Source: Spirochaetota bacterium (GTDB lineage Bacteria; Spirochaetota; Spirochaetia; Treponematales; Treponemataceae). Taken from it: a stretch of 64,000 nt of DNA. Under the pieces are notes generated by a model that made no database searches, was not told where the DNA came from, and saw only the letters and a list, made by a program, of their open reading frames with translations. Made by a program: the position numbers and the translations under genes. Positions 48,798 to 58,340 of the stretch are shown piece after piece. The stretch lies in assembly GCA_023398165.1 (NCBI GenBank), contig JAEWSQ010000030.1, positions 1 through 64,000 of the forward strand. Direction: 5' to 3'. Within the stretch, counting starts at the first letter, position 1. The number at the start of each line of letters is the position of its first letter.

Positions 48798-51700
48798 TGT
48801 GGAATCCCCCTGAGAAGTACAGCCGCACGGCTGACCCATTTTGACTGCGCATATTTTGATGAAAGCAGCGTGTATACCGAACGGGCATCGGCGTATAAGC
48901 CGCTGCAGTCGAACGACTCTATTGCGCAGTATAATGATTGTGCTGACTTTTCAGCATCATATGAGGCATTGAGTTCTGCAGATTTAAGGAACTGGGTCGA
49001 AGCTTCAGAATAGTTAAGTATTTCCCGGTAATAAGAACCAAGAAGGAAATGCGCGGAAGCTGCTTTTGACTTTTCCTCCGCAGAAGAGGCATCATACGAT
49101 GCAAGCATCTTCTTCAGTACAGCAGAGCCGTCTGTGCGGAGAAGTGGAGAAGCCATGTACAGTTCACCAAGCGTGAATCCTGCGAGCCTTCCTTCTTTCG
49201 TTTTTTCCTGACCGTTTGCAGTAAACGATGCGAGCGCAACTGCAATTTTTTCATCCTCTCCGGAAATTAGTATTGCAAGTTCCTCCATTTGGCGCTCAAG
49301 TGCATTTTTTTTCGCCAGATCTGGGTATTTTTTTTGAATAAGCTGCGCTGTTTCAAGCGCGGAGAAGTATTCTCTTTTATTTCTGTACAGCTTAACAAGG
49401 TTAAACAGCGCGCTTGCCTCATACGAATTATCGGGATAATTTTTCAGCATCTCAAGATACGACAGAATCGCCTGTCCCTCATTTTTATCCTGAATACAGC
49501 TTTCCGCCCCGTAATGCAGGGCGGCAGTTATAAATAATCCTTTCGGATACGATCTCTTATACTGGGTAAACCGTTCTATAGCATCCTGCCATTGAGAATT
49601 CTTATAATACAGCTCTCCTGAAGCAAATAAAGCCTGTTCCGCAAGAGGGTGCACCGGAAAATTCTGCAGCAGTCTTTCATACATAGAGGAAGCGTTTTTC
49701 ACATCACCTTTGTTAGTATAAAGATCAGCACTGTAAAATAATGCATACACGGTAAATCCGTCCTGAACTATAGTATAGGGAGCAAGGAGAGAAAGAGCTT
49801 CATCATACTTTTTCCTTCCGCCTAAAATATCGGCATACAAGAGAAGCGACTGCTGTTTTTCAGTATCGGTCCGGGAGCGCTCATAACTGAGCTTGGCTTT
49901 ATCCTCCGCCTTCTCCATCCACTGTGATTTTTGTGAAGACTGATATTCGTTTACAGCCGATAACGCGCTGTAATAATATGAATTCCACAGCAGTGTAATT
50001 GCTTTTGGATCTTTTTCATATGCGGTAAAGGAATCAAAGGCAGCAGCATATTTTCCCTGCATATACTGGCTGTACGCTGCATAATACCGGGCATACGGCT
50101 GAAGTTTTTCATCGGGTTTGGTGCGCAGATAGGCTACAAATAAAGACTCGCTTTCCATCCATTGTTTTTGAAGGAAAGCTGCGAGGGCGCAAAGGTAGGA
50201 AGTCAAAGACGAATCAAAAGGACTTATTACGGATGAAACCAGTTCAGATTTATCGGCAATGATTAGAGAAAGTGCATAGTTTTCTTTGGATTCCATAGAA
50301 GCAGTATCGAGTGAAATTTGTTCAAAAATTGACAGCGCTTCCTTTTCCTGTCCGGTTGCAAGGAGAGTTCGGGCATACAGTGTTGTAAAAGAGAGATCAG
50401 TACTATTTTCTGCATAATACGGTTTTAAGACTGCAGCAGCTTCGCTGTTTCTCTGAAGCGCCGCTAGAGAAAGACCGTACCAGAACGAGGTTTTCACTGA
50501 AGGAGATGCTTCATGAGCCTGTGCAGCGTAATACACTGCATCCTCCCAATTTTTGCTTTCAGCATTCGCATAGGTGGAAAATATGAGTGCATCAAAGTAA
50601 AATACGGAGTTCTTATCTATCGTAGTAAAGAGTTCAGCTGTTATATTCTTAACATCTGTTGGATTCTTCTTCATCTCAATTGCCGCTTTATAAAATGCTG
50701 CATACGGATCCGCGGAAGACGGAGCACTTGCTTTGGAAAAACTTTCAAGAGCCTTATCATACTCGCCGTTTTCAAAACGTGCCGTTCCAAGACGTATCCA
50801 GAATTCACTCATCAGCTGCGGGTAATCTGCAAGCCTTGATCCTGCAGAAGTTAGAAGAGCTTCGACATCGGAGTTTCCGAGTTTTTCTGCTGTCACATAT
50901 GCTTTTTGAAGTGCAATAACGAGATCTTCCCCCGATGCGCCGTTCAGCACCCGTTCATAAAGTTCATATGCCGTCTTATAATCGGATACGGCAAAATACG
51001 CATCGCCTGAGGTGAGCGTCATTCTATTGCTTGCATTAAAAGAAAATTTATACAAAGGAAGCTGAGTGTATAAACTGATAATTTTCTGATGCTTTTCTGT
51101 CTTCCGGTATGCATTAAGAAGAATTTCCGCTGTCTCCTCCTTAACAGGAACTTCCGGACACGATACCAGCAGATGCTCATACACCTTAACAGTGTCTTCC
51201 ATTTTTCCAAGAAGATACAGCGATTTACCTGCATACTCCAGAATAGACGCCTTAATTTCTTTATCAGAAGAAAGGGAAGGAGAATTCAATGCCTCATAAA
51301 AATACCTGACAGACTCTGCGTATTTTTTTTGATCGTATGAAATTCTTCCCAAAAAGTATAAATCAAGGGAAGTTTGCTTTTTTTTCTGAAAAACGGTCTG
51401 AGCTTCAAATGCTTTACCCGTATAATATAAGGCTCTTCCTTTGGCGCTTAAGGCTTCATCAGTATACATAGAATTGGGAAACGAGGATAAAAGTGAATTT
51501 GCGAAAATGATAACAGAAGGATAATAACCTATTTTTTCAGCAGAGCGTATATCCGTCATAAGGCGGATATCATCAGTTAACACCGAATTTTGGGTAAAAC
51601 ATAAAGAAGTACAGAAAACTAATGCTATACAAAGTATTATGGTATACAGAGTTTTACGTACTGGAAATTTACAAATCGTGTATTTCATACCAGAGTTCAC
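48794..51700 (-). CDS. Large exported TPR protein
   Basis: A 968-residue protein with a signal peptide (about 15-38, LYTIILCIALVFCTSLC) and some twenty tetratricopeptide-like units along its length (for example SVIIFANSLLSSFPNSMYTDEA, YDKALESFSKASAPSSADPYA, EQALFASGELYYKNSQWQDAI). TPR arrays make protein-protein contacts; this one is predicted to be periplasmic. Start: GTG at 51700 is listed; an ATG at 51688 is also possible, with neither ideally spaced to GGAGG. First gene of the cluster TPR-barrel-exbB-exbD-tonB-HAD, all joined by overlaps or gaps of up to eleven bases. Confidence 0.78.
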   Translation of the reverse strand: MNSGMKYTICKFPVRKTLYTIILCIALVFCTSLCFTQNSVLTDDIRLMTDIRSAEKIGYYPSVIIFANSLLSSFPNSMYTDEALSAKGRALYYTGKAFEAQTVFQKKKQTSLDLYFLGRISYDQKKYAESVRYFYEALNSPSLSSDKEIKASILEYAGKSLYLLGKMEDTVKVYEHLLVSCPEVPVKEETAEILLNAYRKTEKHQKIISLYTQLPLYKFSFNASNRMTLTSGDAYFAVSDYKTAYELYERVLNGASGEDLVIALQKAYVTAEKLGNSDVEALLTSAGSRLADYPQLMSEFWIRLGTARFENGEYDKALESFSKASAPSSADPYAAFYKAAIEMKKNPTDVKNITAELFTTIDKNSVFYFDALIFSTYANAESKNWEDAVYYAAQAHEASPSVKTSFWYGLSLAALQRNSEAAAVLKPYYAENSTDLSFTTLYARTLLATGQEKEALSIFEQISLDTASMESKENYALSLIIADKSELVSSVISPFDSSLTSYLCALAAFLQKQWMESESLFVAYLRTKPDEKLQPYARYYAAYSQYMQGKYAAAFDSFTAYEKDPKAITLLWNSYYYSALSAVNEYQSSQKSQWMEKAEDKAKLSYERSRTDTEKQQSLLLYADILGGRKKYDEALSLLAPYTIVQDGFTVYALFYSADLYTNKGDVKNASSMYERLLQNFPVHPLAEQALFASGELYYKNSQWQDAIERFTQYKRSYPKGLFITAALHYGAESCIQDKNEGQAILSYLEMLKNYPDNSYEASALFNLVKLYRNKREYFSALETAQLIQKKYPDLAKKNALERQMEELAILISGEDEKIAVALASFTANGQEKTKEGRLAGFTLGELYMASPLLRTDGSAVLKKMLASYDASSAEEKSKAASAHFLLGSYYREILNYSEASTQFLKSAELNASYDAEKSAQSLYCAIESFDCSGLYADARSVYTLLSSKYAQSKWVSRAAVLLRGIPQ

Positions 51701-51776
51701 CTTCCTCCCGGAACCGGTTTTAAGAATACCTTCATAGTATTTGCAGTATAAACAAATAAGGCAAAGCTTCAGTTAC

Positions 51777-53138
51777 TTATTTTTGCTGAGGGAAGAATCT
51801 CTTTGAAGTTTTCAGCCTCACAAGACTGATAAATGAATTTTCCCATTCTTTGGTAAATTCTTCAATGGTCAGCTCCCTTGGTCCTTCATATACTATACAG
51901 TGGAAAGCCCCTTCATCATCAAAAAAAGGAAAAAAAACTGCAACTTCATTGTAGTATACTACTTCCGGACTCTTTCTGTCCGACTGCCGGACCGCGCCAA
52001 GATACATCCGGGCCGGTTCTGTCACTGCAAGTACATACATGAGAGATTTAAGGGTTATTGTGTTATAGCCTGTTCCTGAAATATACGCATCATACCGTTC
52101 AACACCCCTGTCTGTTTGGACAGCGGCGAAAGGCTTTATTGTTACCTCTGATCCCGTTTTTTCATACGGTATGTCTCTGCCTGAGAAAACAGAGGCAAAT
52201 GCCGCCGCCAAATTTCGTATCCAGTCCAGCGCAAAATATATATTATATTTTTCTAGAACTGATTGAGCCATTGTTCCTGTTTGAATCTGAACACTTTCTC
52301 TTTTTAAAGGATCGAGATTCAGGAAAGAACCGGTTTGGGCATACACAAGCCCGTCAACAACCCATTTCGCAAATCCGGCAGTATCAACATTCAGCGTATC
52401 ATTATTTTCCGGATTTTTCCTTTCGCCGCTCGAAATTGAAACAGGTAAACCTTCATGATCAAGGGCTGTGTCGGGTTCATAGGATAAACCGCCTAAATTC
52501 TCCCTTATAACACCGATCATCTGCAGGTTTGCCCCGTACATTCCTTCTTCAAGAGTAAAATAATTCCATGGAAGCAAATTGGATGTGAGTTTGTAAAGTT
52601 TGTCGAACGAAGCCGTATAAAAGTATTCAAGGGGAAAACCGAGATTTACCCCGTATACGGGATATGTATTAAAAAGGTGAATATCGGCCAGCGATTTACT
52701 TCCGTCAGGACGTATTGTAATGTATACATCAGCATCTGACTGAAAGAAATACTGTATACGCTCCGGTTTTCCGTCTTCTTTATTTCTATATAAAATCCAG
52801 CTGCCAGGACTGTCATAGGAAAAAATATCGGATGTTCCCATCTCGATTCGGTCATCGGTATGAACTTCAAGCGCTATTTCTGAAGCAGGAGCGACAATTA
52901 CCGCAAATTCATTTCCAGCATCTTCAATGCTTACTTGAAATTTCTCACCCAACAGATTTTGAGAAATAAAAGGTTTTTCCGCCAAAAGCTCTGAATAATC
53001 CCGTGTAAACCAGGAGTTAACAAGCTCTTTGCGTATTTCTGATGAATCAGGAACGTTGAATGGACTGTATTGCGCAAAACTCTGATACACTGAACAGAGA
53101 AACAACAGAATTACTGCGGCAATTCGTCCTTTATTCAT
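51777..53138 (-). CDS. Exported protein of unknown function
   Basis: 453 residues from the ATG at 53138, which opens directly with a signal peptide (GRIAAVILLFLCSVYQSFA, about 4-22). It starts inside the end of the activase gene (eight-base overlap), so translation is coupled; the earlier in-frame ATG at 53171 would leave the signal internal. The mature protein is mixed alpha/beta with an N-terminal strand-rich domain (EFAVIVAPASEIALEVHTDDR, FFQSDADVYITIRPDG) and a helical centre. No family recognised. Confidence 0.65.
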   Translation of the reverse strand: MNKGRIAAVILLFLCSVYQSFAQYSPFNVPDSSEIRKELVNSWFTRDYSELLAEKPFISQNLLGEKFQVSIEDAGNEFAVIVAPASEIALEVHTDDRIEMGTSDIFSYDSPGSWILYRNKEDGKPERIQYFFQSDADVYITIRPDGSKSLADIHLFNTYPVYGVNLGFPLEYFYTASFDKLYKLTSNLLPWNYFTLEEGMYGANLQMIGVIRENLGGLSYEPDTALDHEGLPVSISSGERKNPENNDTLNVDTAGFAKWVVDGLVYAQTGSFLNLDPLKRESVQIQTGTMAQSVLEKYNIYFALDWIRNLAAAFASVFSGRDIPYEKTGSEVTIKPFAAVQTDRGVERYDAYISGTGYNTITLKSLMYVLAVTEPARMYLGAVRQSDRKSPEVVYYNEVAVFFPFFDDEGAFHCIVYEGPRELTIEEFTKEWENSFISLVRLKTSKRFFPQQK

Positions 53139-56100
53139 GGCGTTCGTCCGGATGCCTTCCTTCTTTTGCATTTGCCAGAAGAAGCTTAAGGCGGTTTAGC
53201 TGATTTACCTCGCTTGAACCCGGATCATAATCGATTGCAGATATATTCGATTCGGGAAAGCGCCTTCGTAATTCCTTTATCATTCCTTTACCGGTAACGT
53301 GATTCGGGAGACAGGCAAACGGCTGAACACAGGCGATGTTCGGAACGCCGTCATGGATTAATTCTACCATCTCCGCCGTTAAAAACCAGCCCTCGCCGGT
53401 AATATTTCCGAGCTGAACAATATCATCCACGCCCTTCATTAAGTCATAAATCGATGAGGGAGGATTAAACCGTCTGCTTTTTAAAAGTTCTTTTTTGATG
53501 CGGCTCCTATATAACTCCATCGCCCATACTAAAAGACGCGCGTTTCTTTCGGTCTTTTTCGGGAACGACAATTTCTGATGCCGGTAGATGCCGGTTGCAA
53601 AGGTATAAAACAGGAAGTCCGCGAGATCAGGAACAACACATTCAGCCCCTTCCCTTTCGATCGTCCCGAAAATATCGTTATTTGCTGTCGGATGGAACTT
53701 AACAAGAATTTCACCTACTACGCCGACTCTCGGTTTTTTAACCGGAAGAAGAGGCAGAGCGTCAAAATCCCGGACAATTCCCTTTATCAGGTTTCTATAC
53801 TTCCCGACTGATAATGACTGCAGTTGAACTATTGCCCTGCCGTTCCATTTTTCATACAGCATATTTGCAGAACCGGGAGTTGCTTCATAGGGTCTTGTTC
53901 TGTACAGAACCCTCATCAGAAGATCGCCGGTCATCAATGCCATAAGCGCCCGGTGAATAAGAGCGGGTGTAATTTTAAAACCGGGGTTCGATTCCAGACC
54001 GACAGCATTTAGTGAAAGGACAGGAATATGAGATAATCCTGCATCGCTTAATGCCCTGCGGATAAAACCGATATAGTTCGTTGCACGGCAGCCGCCTCCA
54101 GTCTGGGTGATCATGAGGCTTACATGGTTAAGATCGTATTTACCCGATTTTAAAGCCGCCATCATCTGCCCTGCAACAAGAATTGAAGGATAGCAGGCGT
54201 CATTGTTAACGTACTGGAGTCCTGTCTCCACCGCGAGAGTATCAACGTCGGGCAGAATTTCAAAATTATAGCCTGAGTATTCAAATGCTTTCTGCAGCAG
54301 ACGGAAATGAATCGGAGACATCTGGGGAGCAAGAATTGTGTGTGTTGCCTTCATTTCCCTGGTAAATATCTGCTTTTGGAACGCGGCGGACTTTATCTGC
54401 GGTTTCTGCTTGTTTCTTGACCGTTCATTGACCGCGGCAATTAAACTTCTAATACGGATGCGCACAGCTCCGAGATTCGATCCCTCATCTATTTTTATGA
54501 GCGTGTACATTCTGCCTTTTGCCGAAAGTATTTCTTCAACCTGATCCGAAGTTACTGCATCAAGACCGCAGCCGAAACTTGTAAGCTGAACAAGTTCAAG
54601 ATTGGGCATCTGTGAGACAAAGGCTGCCGCCCTATAAAGCCTGTTGTGATACGTCCATTGATCCACAATGCGAAGGGGTCTTTCTATGCTTCCCAAGTGC
54701 GCTACGGAATCTTCTGTGAGAACAGCCAGCCCAAGACCCGATATAAGCTCGGGAATTCCGTGGTTAATTTCGGGATCAAGATGATACGGGCGTCCTGCAA
54801 GCACGACGCCGTGGGCACCGCGCCTTATAAGCAGTTCCAAGGCTTCCTCGCCCTGGGTCTGCACTTCAGTCTTAAACTTTTCCTGTTCTTTCCAGCCTTC
54901 TTCCACTGCATCTTTTACTTCTTCAAAGGCCAGGTTAAAACGGGATCCCAATTCTTCAAAAAGACGCTCTGCAAGCCTGTCCTTGTGATCAATCGGGAGG
55001 AATGGATTTAAAAATACGACTGTGTCATCCTGCCGCAGTGAATCTATATTATTGCGTAATACTTCAGGATAACTGGTTACTATTGGACAATTATAATGAT
55101 TGCCCGCACCCTCATCCTCTGTGCGTTCGTATGGAGCACAGGGATAAAATATTGTTCTTATGCCTTCTTTAAGAAGCGCCTCGATGTGGCCGTGGGCAAT
55201 TTTACCGGGATAACAAACTGATTCGGACGGGATCGATTCCAGACCCAGTTCATACACATTTCGTGTCGACCTTGGCGATATTCTAACCCTGAATCCGAGT
55301 TTCGTGAAAAACGTAAACCATAGGGGATAATTTTCATACGTATTTAAAACCCTTGGAATTCCAATTTCACCGCGTTTTGCATCTGCAGAAGAAAGCGGTT
55401 TATAGCTGAAAAGCCTCTTATATTTCCAATCAAAAAGATTAGGCAGTTTACCGTCGGCAAGAGAATCCATACCGGTCTGTTTTGAGTTGGAGGCATCGAC
55501 GGTATGATGCTCACCCTCGAGTTCCGCGCCGCGCTCGCACCTGTTTCCGGTAACAAAACGGCGGACATAACCTCCTGTTGAGAAGGTATTTATTGTTAAA
55601 AGACAATTATTTGAACATTTACCGCATCTGGTAAGAGCAAGTTCGACTTTAAACTGTTCCAGCTCTTCGAGTGTTGCTAGCCCTGTTTTTACCGGCTCTT
55701 TTTCAATAGTAAAGTCCTCTCCGATTTTCGGTGCCATGAGATCATTCCACTGGTCGCGTGCTATAAGAGCGGCTCCGTAAGCGCCCATAAGACCTGCAAC
55801 ATCGGGTCTGAAGACATTTATTCCTGCAATTTTTTCAAATGCCCGCAGTACTGCATCATTGTTGAATGTACCGCCCTGAACAACGACTTTACTTCCCATG
55901 TCGGAGGCTTTGCGCAGTTTTATAACTTTAAATAAGGCATTTTTAATAACAGAATAGGACAAACCTGCTGAAATGTCGGCAACCGTAGCGCCTTCTTTTT
56001 GAGCCTGCTTAACACGGCTGTTCATAAAGACCGTACAGCGGCTTCCAAGATCCACAGGCCTTTCTGCTAAAAGAGCCTTCTTGCTGAAGGTTCTGACGTC

Positions 56101-57591
56101 CATTCCGAGAGACCGGGCAAAATTATCGAGGAAGCTCCCGCATCCTGATGAACAGGCTTCATTGAGCTGGATAGAAGTAATTGCACCGTCTTTCATGCGC
56201 AGACACTTCATATCCTGACCGCCGATGTCCAGAAGGAATTCGACACCGGGAACAAAGAAATCGGCTGCACGGTAATGCGCTATAGTCTCAACCTCGCCGG
56301 CATCAGCTTTAAGCGAAGCCTGGAAAAGAGCCTCTCCATAACCGGTAGATACTGTTCTTCCAATAAAGACATCTTTGGGAAGCTGTTTATAAAGATCTTT
56401 AAGCACACGGACTGCGAGCTCCACAGGATTTCCTGCATTGACATCATAAAAACGCCAGAGGATACTTCCGGTGTTGTCTATAAGAACTGCCTTTGTCGTA
56501 GTGGAACCGGCATCAAGTCCTAAAAATACCGGCCCCTTTGCCGTCTGCAGGTCAGCGGCCATCGCCATCTCCGCAGCATGCCGCTTATAAAATTCATCGA
56601 GTTCATCTTCATTGCGGAACAGGGGGTCAAGACGCTGGATTTCTGTCATCTCCGCATCGACAAGAGTTGATAATCCCTCCCTCAAAGCCTTTACCGACAC
56701 AAATGGTTCTTTTTCATCCGGAGTAAGACAGGCATACTTGCGTTCAGCAGAGAAAGCAGCACCTGCAGCCACAAAGAGCTGTGAATCTTCGGGAGTAATA
56801 ATTTCATCGCCTTTTAATCCGAGAGTTTCTATAAACCTGTGACGTAATTGATCAAGAAAGTGAAGAGGCCCGCCTAAGAAGGCAACATGGCCGCGTATGG
56901 GTTTACCGCAGGCAAGCCCCGAAATTGTCTGACTTACAACCGCCTGAAAAATACTAGCGGCAATATCTTCCCGTCTGGCGCCCTCGTTTATGAGAGGCTG
57001 CACATCGGTTTTTGCAAAAACACCGCACCGTGCTGCGATGGGGTATATTGTCGTTGCTCCGCGGGCAAGTGTGTTCAACCCGCCGGCATCGGTTTCAAGC
57101 AGAGCCGCCATCTGGTCGATAAACGCGCCTGTACCGCCCGCACAGGTACCGTTCATTCTCTGCTCAACTGTTCCGGTGAAATAGGTTATTTTTGCATCTT
57201 CTCCGCCGAGTTCGATTGCAACATCGGTTTTAGGAATGAGCTTTCTGACAGCAGTCGTTGAGGCCACGACTTCCTGAATAAAAGGAATTGTAAGCCAGTG
57301 CGAAACCGCTAATCCTCCTGAGCCCGTAGCCTTAACGGTTAAAAGCTTTTCTCCGCCCTCAGGACAGGCTTTTTCTATCGCATCCAGTGCTTCTCCTACC
57401 ACCTGAATGATAGTACTGCGTATATCCGCACGGTGCCGCTCATATTTACTGTATAAAAATGAATCATGTTCGTCGAGAACGACAACCTTTACCGTTGTTG
57501 AACCGACATCAATACCGACCCTCAAAGGATCAGAAGCCGGAAAAAAGTCCGCTTCTGAAAGTGATGTATGTACCTGTGTTTCGCTAGCCAT
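53131..57591 (-). CDS. Giant double-ASKHA CoA-dehydratase-activase-like protein
   Basis: 1486 residues, with two BadF/BcrA-type ATPase domains: GIDVGSTTVKVVVLDE (about 25) with GGEDAKIT and GTCAGGTGAFIDQM, then GLDAGSTTTKAVLIDN (about 358) with DIGGQDMKCL and ACSSGCGSFLDNF. About 655 is a CGKCSNNCLL cluster, then a DUF2229 domain (IGIPRVLNTYENYPLW, SVCYPGKIAHGH) and a C-terminal HgdB-like part with TQTGGGCRATNYIGF and ACVQPFACLPNHVTGKG. Activases of this type deliver ATP-driven electrons to 2-hydroxyacyl-CoA dehydratases. Long forms like this are common in anaerobes, with no known substrate. The dehydratase subunits are not encoded separately here. Confidence 0.88.
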   Translation of the reverse strand: MASETQVHTSLSEADFFPASDPLRVGIDVGSTTVKVVVLDEHDSFLYSKYERHRADIRSTIIQVVGEALDAIEKACPEGGEKLLTVKATGSGGLAVSHWLTIPFIQEVVASTTAVRKLIPKTDVAIELGGEDAKITYFTGTVEQRMNGTCAGGTGAFIDQMAALLETDAGGLNTLARGATTIYPIAARCGVFAKTDVQPLINEGARREDIAASIFQAVVSQTISGLACGKPIRGHVAFLGGPLHFLDQLRHRFIETLGLKGDEIITPEDSQLFVAAGAAFSAERKYACLTPDEKEPFVSVKALREGLSTLVDAEMTEIQRLDPLFRNEDELDEFYKRHAAEMAMAADLQTAKGPVFLGLDAGSTTTKAVLIDNTGSILWRFYDVNAGNPVELAVRVLKDLYKQLPKDVFIGRTVSTGYGEALFQASLKADAGEVETIAHYRAADFFVPGVEFLLDIGGQDMKCLRMKDGAITSIQLNEACSSGCGSFLDNFARSLGMDVRTFSKKALLAERPVDLGSRCTVFMNSRVKQAQKEGATVADISAGLSYSVIKNALFKVIKLRKASDMGSKVVVQGGTFNNDAVLRAFEKIAGINVFRPDVAGLMGAYGAALIARDQWNDLMAPKIGEDFTIEKEPVKTGLATLEELEQFKVELALTRCGKCSNNCLLTINTFSTGGYVRRFVTGNRCERGAELEGEHHTVDASNSKQTGMDSLADGKLPNLFDWKYKRLFSYKPLSSADAKRGEIGIPRVLNTYENYPLWFTFFTKLGFRVRISPRSTRNVYELGLESIPSESVCYPGKIAHGHIEALLKEGIRTIFYPCAPYERTEDEGAGNHYNCPIVTSYPEVLRNNIDSLRQDDTVVFLNPFLPIDHKDRLAERLFEELGSRFNLAFEEVKDAVEEGWKEQEKFKTEVQTQGEEALELLIRRGAHGVVLAGRPYHLDPEINHGIPELISGLGLAVLTEDSVAHLGSIERPLRIVDQWTYHNRLYRAAAFVSQMPNLELVQLTSFGCGLDAVTSDQVEEILSAKGRMYTLIKIDEGSNLGAVRIRIRSLIAAVNERSRNKQKPQIKSAAFQKQIFTREMKATHTILAPQMSPIHFRLLQKAFEYSGYNFEILPDVDTLAVETGLQYVNNDACYPSILVAGQMMAALKSGKYDLNHVSLMITQTGGGCRATNYIGFIRRALSDAGLSHIPVLSLNAVGLESNPGFKITPALIHRALMALMTGDLLMRVLYRTRPYEATPGSANMLYEKWNGRAIVQLQSLSVGKYRNLIKGIVRDFDALPLLPVKKPRVGVVGEILVKFHPTANNDIFGTIEREGAECVVPDLADFLFYTFATGIYRHQKLSFPKKTERNARLLVWAMELYRSRIKKELLKSRRFNPPSSIYDLMKGVDDIVQLGNITGEGWFLTAEMVELIHDGVPNIACVQPFACLPNHVTGKGMIKELRRRFPESNISAIDYDPGSSEVNQLNRLKLLLANAKEGRHPDERHE

Positions 57592-57606
57592 TAATATCCC
57601 TGCTTA

Positions 57607-58329
57607 TTACTCAATTCTCCCCAGATAGACCATAAATACTGCATTTATGTCTGCGGCAGTTGCTTTGATATTTTTTTGTTTTAACTTATCAGCAACTTCT
57701 TTTTTTGTAATCTTAGGGTTCTCATTATACATACTTCTTACTGCAAGAACAATATCCTCGCTGACTTCTGTTGTCTGCCCGAAAATATTCTTTTTTGACA
57801 CAGCCATAAGGGCTTTTTCAAGGCGCTCCAGCCGTTTTATGAAATAGGTATCATACATATACATATCAGGCATAATAGAAGCTGATTGTATTTCTGAAAG
57901 TAAATCATCAGGTGAAACATAGGCACCTGCCACTTTGGGCATAAGATCTCCTACTTTCATAGTAAGGTCATAAAAAAGCGCCGAATTATAGTAAAACGCC
58001 ATTCCCGAAGGGAAAAATGATTTAAAATCACTCTTATTTATACTAAATTTATCAGGATACAGTACAAAACGGAAAACAGAATCACTCTCAATTTTAACGG
58101 TTGAAGTTGAACCTTCAAATCCGGGGATTGCCCACGCGGTGTTCAGCGCATTGCCGACTTTACCGATTATTTCATCGGTAAGAGCAATTTCACTATACAC
58201 TACAGCTTTTTTCCCGTCAGGCCCGTCGAGAGAGGAGCGGGCTCCCTGTGTACCGGAAACCGTCCAGCCTTCACATACAAGGATTCCGGCTACCATTACA
58301 AATACAGCACAAATAATTATTTTTTTCAT
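57607..58329 (-). CDS. Exported protein of unknown function
   Basis: A 240-residue protein with signal peptide MKKIIICAVFVMVAGILVCEG. The Cys falls within a lipobox-like VCEG context, but LVCEG is not a strong lipobox. The mature region contains a strand-rich part (SVFRFVLYPDKFSINKSDF) and a C-terminal helical segment (NPKITKKEVADKLKQKNIKA) that resembles a small winged-helix-like or helical pair. Eleven bases after the coiled-coil gene and 15 before the activase. Confidence 0.62.
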   Translation of the reverse strand: MKKIIICAVFVMVAGILVCEGWTVSGTQGARSSLDGPDGKKAVVYSEIALTDEIIGKVGNALNTAWAIPGFEGSTSTVKIESDSVFRFVLYPDKFSINKSDFKSFFPSGMAFYYNSALFYDLTMKVGDLMPKVAGAYVSPDDLLSEIQSASIMPDMYMYDTYFIKRLERLEKALMAVSKKNIFGQTTEVSEDIVLAVRSMYNENPKITKKEVADKLKQKNIKATAADINAVFMVYLGRIE

Positions 58330-58340
58330 ACAAACCTGCC

